Positions 61,273-64,000 of a stretch of DNA of 64,000 nucleotides are shown here, in pieces. The translations under genes and the position numbers were made by a program. The notes beneath the pieces were generated by a model. It saw nothing but the letters and a program-made list of their open reading frames with translations. It was not told the DNA's origin and did not search any database. Numbering within the stretch: position 1 is the first letter of the stretch; each line of letters begins with the position of its first letter. The DNA is taken from assembly GCA_905234495.1 (NCBI GenBank), contig CAJOHE010000001.1, positions 162,301 through 226,300 on the forward strand, written 5' to 3'. Source of the stretch: an uncultured Eubacterium sp. GTDB taxonomy: Bacteria > Bacillota > Clostridia > Oscillospirales > Acutalibacteraceae.

Positions 61273-62382
61273 ATGGAAAAAGCAGGATTAAATCAAAAGG
61301 AAATAAAGGCGAGAAACCTGAGTTCCGTTTTATATCTGCTGAATGAAAACGAAAACATCGGCAGGAAGGATATTGCAGAGCTGCTGAGCCTTACGCCCGC
61401 CGCGGTTACCAAGCTTTGCGGCGAACTGATTGAGGCGGGGCTCATAAGCGAGGTCGGCGAGGACGGCGGCAGCGCGAAAGCAGGAAGAAAGAAGATAAAA
61501 CTATCTTTAAACCTGAAAAGCTTTTACTGCGTCTGCATCAACGCCGAGGTTGACAAGGTCACGGTTTCTCTTGCGAGATTTGACGGAAAGCTGATTGAAA
61601 GCAGAGAGCTTGAACTCACGCAGGACATTGAAAAAATCATTGATACTGCAAAGAAGCTTTTGGCGAACACCGAGGTTGAAAAGGACAGAATTGTCTGCGC
61701 TTCAATCTGCGTTCTCGGAAAGGTTGACGACAGCAGCTTCGGCTACTGGGACAACGCCGAGATGATACGGCTTGCCGAGGAAAGGCTTTCCCTTCCCGTC
61801 GTGATTGACAACAACATTCAGGCGTTTGCACTTGCCGAGATGATTTTTGCAAAGAGGTCGAGCGAAAACAACGTCCTCTTTCTCAAATGGGGACCGGGTA
61901 TCGCTTCGGCTATTGCTCGATACGGCGCAATACTCTCGGGCGAAAATTCCGACGTAACGGAAATCGGTCACTACATCATCAACACAAACGGCAGAAAATG
62001 CCGCTGTGGGCGTTACGGCTGCCTTGAAACCGAGGTTTCGACTATGCAGATACTCAGCGAAGTTGATGGCAGATACACGCTTGACGGGATAATAAGTTCC
62101 GATGATTTGGCTGTCAGGGCGATTATTGATACAAAGATTGATTTGGTGGCTCTCGCGCTGACGAACACGGCTACAATTCTCAATTCCGACAAGGTTATTC
62201 TTTTCGGCAGTCTGTTTAATAACGGCTATGTTTCGCAAAAACTTGCAATACAGTGCAAGCGCTACAACGATAATTTTAGCGAAGATACTATTGCACTTTC
62301 TGAATTAAATGGTAAAATAACTTATATAGGACCTGTTGCATTAGCGGCGAAAAACTTCTTTTTTGACGTAAAATGCAATTAA
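61273..62382 (+). CDS. ROK-family transcriptional repressor
   Basis: 369 aa. A winged helix-turn-helix at about 15-75 (IGRKDIAELLSLTPAAVTKLCGELIEAGL, in part) is fused to a ROK domain with the phosphate loop region FLKWGPGIASAI and the zinc motif CRCGRYGCLE. ROK repressors release DNA when a sugar binds. Its likely target is the palindrome at 54855-54879, with sulfoquinovose or a derivative as inducer; both are inferred. It begins 1 nt after the exporter stop. Confidence 0.86.
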   Translation: MEKAGLNQKEIKARNLSSVLYLLNENENIGRKDIAELLSLTPAAVTKLCGELIEAGLISEVGEDGGSAKAGRKKIKLSLNLKSFYCVCINAEVDKVTVSLARFDGKLIESRELELTQDIEKIIDTAKKLLANTEVEKDRIVCASICVLGKVDDSSFGYWDNAEMIRLAEERLSLPVVIDNNIQAFALAEMIFAKRSSENNVLFLKWGPGIASAIARYGAILSGENSDVTEIGHYIINTNGRKCRCGRYGCLETEVSTMQILSEVDGRYTLDGIISSDDLAVRAIIDTKIDLVALALTNTATILNSDKVILFGSLFNNGYVSQKLAIQCKRYNDNFSEDTIALSELNGKITYIGPVALAAKNFFFDVKCN

Positions 62383-62407
62383 TATAAACTGATTTGGAGG
62401 TTATTTA

Positions 62408-63847
62408 ATGAGTGAAGCTTTAACACACGGAATTAAGCTGAAGGACAAAATCGGCTATGCCATGGGTGATATGGGCGGACTTCTCACCTTTTCGCTTATC
62501 GGCGCATTCCAGAACAAGTTTTATACCGACGCTCTCGGTATCGACCCTGCAAAGATTGTTGTTCTCATTCTTGTTGCAAGAATATGGGACGCAATTAACG
62601 ACCCGCTTTGGGGCGCGTTTATCCAGTCGAGAAAGCCGAGAAAGAGCGGACAGTTCCGCCCGTGGATTTTAGGCTTTTCAATTCCGCTTGCGGTTTCGGC
62701 TGCGCTGATGTTTTTACCCATAGGCGGTCTCGGACTCAGCCAGACGAAATATCTTATTTTCGCATATATTACATACATCTGCTACGGTATGATGTATACG
62801 GCGGTAAACATCCCCTACGGCTCTCTTGCATCGGTTGTTACCGACGATGAGCTTGAGCGCTCTTCCCTTTCTATGTGGCGTTCAATCGGAGCAGGCGTGG
62901 GTGGTCTTCCCGGAACAATCATTCTTCCGATGATTGTTTACACGGTAGTGGGCAAATACCCGAACGGCAAGGACATTCAGGTGCTTGACCAGAACAAGCT
63001 TTTCTGGTGCGTACTGATTCTTGCGACTGTTTCAATCGCGGTTTATTTCTGCCACTACAAGCTCACCAAGGAAAGAATTGCACCGCAGAAGAAGATTAAG
63101 GACAAGAACCACAACGCAGTTGCAACGATTAAGGACCTTCTGAGAAACAGACCTTTCATTATGATTTGTATTGCGTCGATGCTTCTCATTGCGTTCCAGT
63201 TCTATTATCAGTCAACCTTCACATATCTTTTCACCGACTATTTCGGAAAGCCCGGTCTCTACGCGCTCGTTACAATCTGCACGTATCTCCCGATGGCAAT
63301 ATTCATTCCGATAATGAACAAGCTTATCAGGAAGTTCGGCAAGAAGGAACTCTGCGCCGTAGGTATGGCGTTTGCAACGGTTGCCTGCGTAATTCTCTTC
63401 CTTGTAAGAGGTACGGCGCTTGCGGAAAATCCGTATTTCTTCCTCGGCCTCACCTTCTTCTCAGGTCTCGGTCAGACGTTCCTTGTACTTGAGGTTTGGG
63501 CGCTTGTTATGGACGTTATCGACTACCACGAGGTAAGGACGGGCAAACGTGAGGAAGGTATGGCGTATGCGTTCTTCTCATTCACGAGAAAGCTCGGTCA
63601 GACCCTTGCGGGTGTTGGACTCAACGCGCTGCTTGCAATTATCAACTACGACGGAACTGCAACGCAGAACGGCAAGCTTCTTGAGGAATCGGTTCTCTCA
63701 AAGCTTTACGATATTTCAACTTTGGTTCCCGCAATTCTTCTTGCACTTATGGCGGTAACGCTCTTCTTCGGATATAACCTCTCGAAGAAAAAGCTTGAAG
63801 AAATGCACAAGCAGCTCGACGAAATCAGAGCTAACGAAGTGCAGTAA
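62408..63847 (+). CDS. GPH-family sodium/proton:sugar symporter, probable sulfoquinovoside importer
   Basis: 479 aa, 12 membrane helices. KDKIGYAMGDMGGLLTFSLIG and WDAINDPLWGAFIQSRKPRKSGQFRPWI (in part) are the GPH (MelB) signature, including the Asp pair in helix 2. E. coli YihO, the proposed importer of sulfoquinovosides, is from the same family. The intracellular GH31 needs such a carrier. TTTGGAGG is well placed before the ATG. Last gene of the operon. Confidence 0.85.
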   Translation: MSEALTHGIKLKDKIGYAMGDMGGLLTFSLIGAFQNKFYTDALGIDPAKIVVLILVARIWDAINDPLWGAFIQSRKPRKSGQFRPWILGFSIPLAVSAALMFLPIGGLGLSQTKYLIFAYITYICYGMMYTAVNIPYGSLASVVTDDELERSSLSMWRSIGAGVGGLPGTIILPMIVYTVVGKYPNGKDIQVLDQNKLFWCVLILATVSIAVYFCHYKLTKERIAPQKKIKDKNHNAVATIKDLLRNRPFIMICIASMLLIAFQFYYQSTFTYLFTDYFGKPGLYALVTICTYLPMAIFIPIMNKLIRKFGKKELCAVGMAFATVACVILFLVRGTALAENPYFFLGLTFFSGLGQTFLVLEVWALVMDVIDYHEVRTGKREEGMAYAFFSFTRKLGQTLAGVGLNALLAIINYDGTATQNGKLLEESVLSKLYDISTLVPAILLALMAVTLFFGYNLSKKKLEEMHKQLDEIRANEVQ

Positions 63848-63868
63848 TTCACCTCACAGGGATATAAA

Positions 63869-63905
63869 AAAACGGTTGTCACGAAATGTGACAACCGTTT
63901 TATTG
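63869..63905 (+). terminator. Terminator of the sulfoquinovose operon
   Basis: A 13-bp perfect stem, AAACGGTTGTCAC (63870-63882) and GTGACAACCGTTT (63888-63900), with loop GAAAT and TTTTATTG downstream. The A-run before it may allow it to stop leftward transcripts too. Confidence 0.9.
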
Positions 63906-63914
63906 TATAACGAA

Positions 63915-63937
63915 AACCACGCGATAGTCGCGTGGTT
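63915..63937. repeat. Hairpin just upstream of the partial gene at the right edge
   Basis: AACCACGCGA (63915-63924) and TCGCGTGGTT (63928-63937) form a perfect 10-bp stem with loop TAG. It has no T-run. Its place immediately before a start codon recalls end hairpins of IS200/IS605-type elements, but the window stops too soon to decide. Confidence 0.5.
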
Positions 63938-63953
63938 CAAAAGAGGTTAACCG

Positions 63954-64000
63954 ATGAAAAGAACCTCCGAAGCGTGTATAATAGAGAATGACCTGCCAGT
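63954..64000 (+). CDS. Start of an unidentified gene, cut by the window edge
   Basis: ATG with AAGAGG seven bases upstream opens a frame of 16 codons, MKRTSEACIIENDLPV, that runs off the window. The length is too short to identify a family. The hairpin 17 nt upstream and the position just after a strong terminator would suit a small insertion sequence. Confidence 0.45.
   Translation, partial: MKRTSEACIIENDLP

Noticed and set aside
54905..63847. E. coli-type (EMP) or Entner-Doudoroff-type sulfoglycolysis
   Set aside because: No sulfofructose kinase, class I SFP aldolase, SQ dehydrogenase, lactonase or dehydratase is present. The isomerase is FucI/AraA-like, not YihS, and a transaldolase is present.

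Overview
The window looks like a chromosome piece from a Firmicute of class Clostridia, probably a fibre-degrading gut Oscillospirales/Ruminococcaceae-like anaerobe. This is inferred from gene order (yicC-remA-gmk-rpoZ-priA-def-fmt-rsmB-rlmN-prpC-prkC-rsgA), TTGACA/TATAAT promoters, AGGAGG ribosome binding sites, multi-kilobase secreted modular proteins and dockerin-like calcium loops. No rRNA, tRNA or CRISPR was seen.

Region 1 (1-11,730, minus strand) is a conserved housekeeping operon read from one promoter upstream of yicC. It covers nucleotide synthesis, RNA polymerase omega, replication restart, formyl-methionine processing, rRNA methylation and the PASTA kinase/PP2C phosphatase pair. 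It leaves the window inside rsgA. A membrane zinc peptidase sits between fmt and rsmB, and coaBC is absent between rpoZ and priA.

Region 2 (11,815-32,271, minus strand) is an extracellular-protein island. It holds two giant secreted paralogues (3491 and 2208 aa). Each is followed within about 25 nt by a small gene (43 and 44 codons), and each is accompanied by a BspA-type leucine-rich-repeat protein ending in one dockerin-like calcium loop and a YGNFI(N/S)Y tail. The order is LRR2 - giant 2 - peptide B - giant 1 - peptide A - LRR1. The two giants share one scaffold. The larger carries an extra cassette of about 1150 residues with a second LamG-like domain and a GH43 arabinanase-like catalytic domain. 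A WYL-domain regulator gene lies directly upstream of LRR2.

Region 3 (32,293-44,531, minus strand) is a second housekeeping run: dgt-like, dnaG, rpoD, DUF896, tmk, DUF2156, GNAT, DJ-1/PfpI, 5-formyl-THF cyclo-ligase, mltG, U32 peptidase (TrhP-like), a penicillin-binding protein and the WYL regulator. A terminator after the U32 gene overlaps the ribosome binding site of the PBP gene.

Region 4 (44,642-54,799) is a mixture of short transcription units on both strands: metallophosphoesterase, YgjP-like peptidase, Tex, Mbeg1-like hydrolase, MFS transporter, radical SAM protein, ECF S-component with pyridoxamine kinase, a small membrane protein and a MATE exporter.

Region 5 (54,818-63,901, plus strand) is one operon of eight genes matching the transaldolase-type sulfoglycolysis pathway for sulfoquinovose, the sulfonated sugar of plant sulfolipid. 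A YihQ-type GH31 releases sulfoquinovose, a FucI/AraA-type isomerase makes sulfofructose, and a transaldolase transfers the C3 unit and leaves sulfolactaldehyde. A YihU-type reductase would make dihydroxypropanesulfonate (DHPS), a TauE-type exporter would remove it, a GPH symporter would import substrate, and a ROK regulator would control expression. A DUF4867 protein completes the set. A perfect 11+3+11 palindrome lies just downstream of the operon promoter as a likely operator. The window ends with a terminator, a hairpin and the first 16 codons of an unidentified gene.
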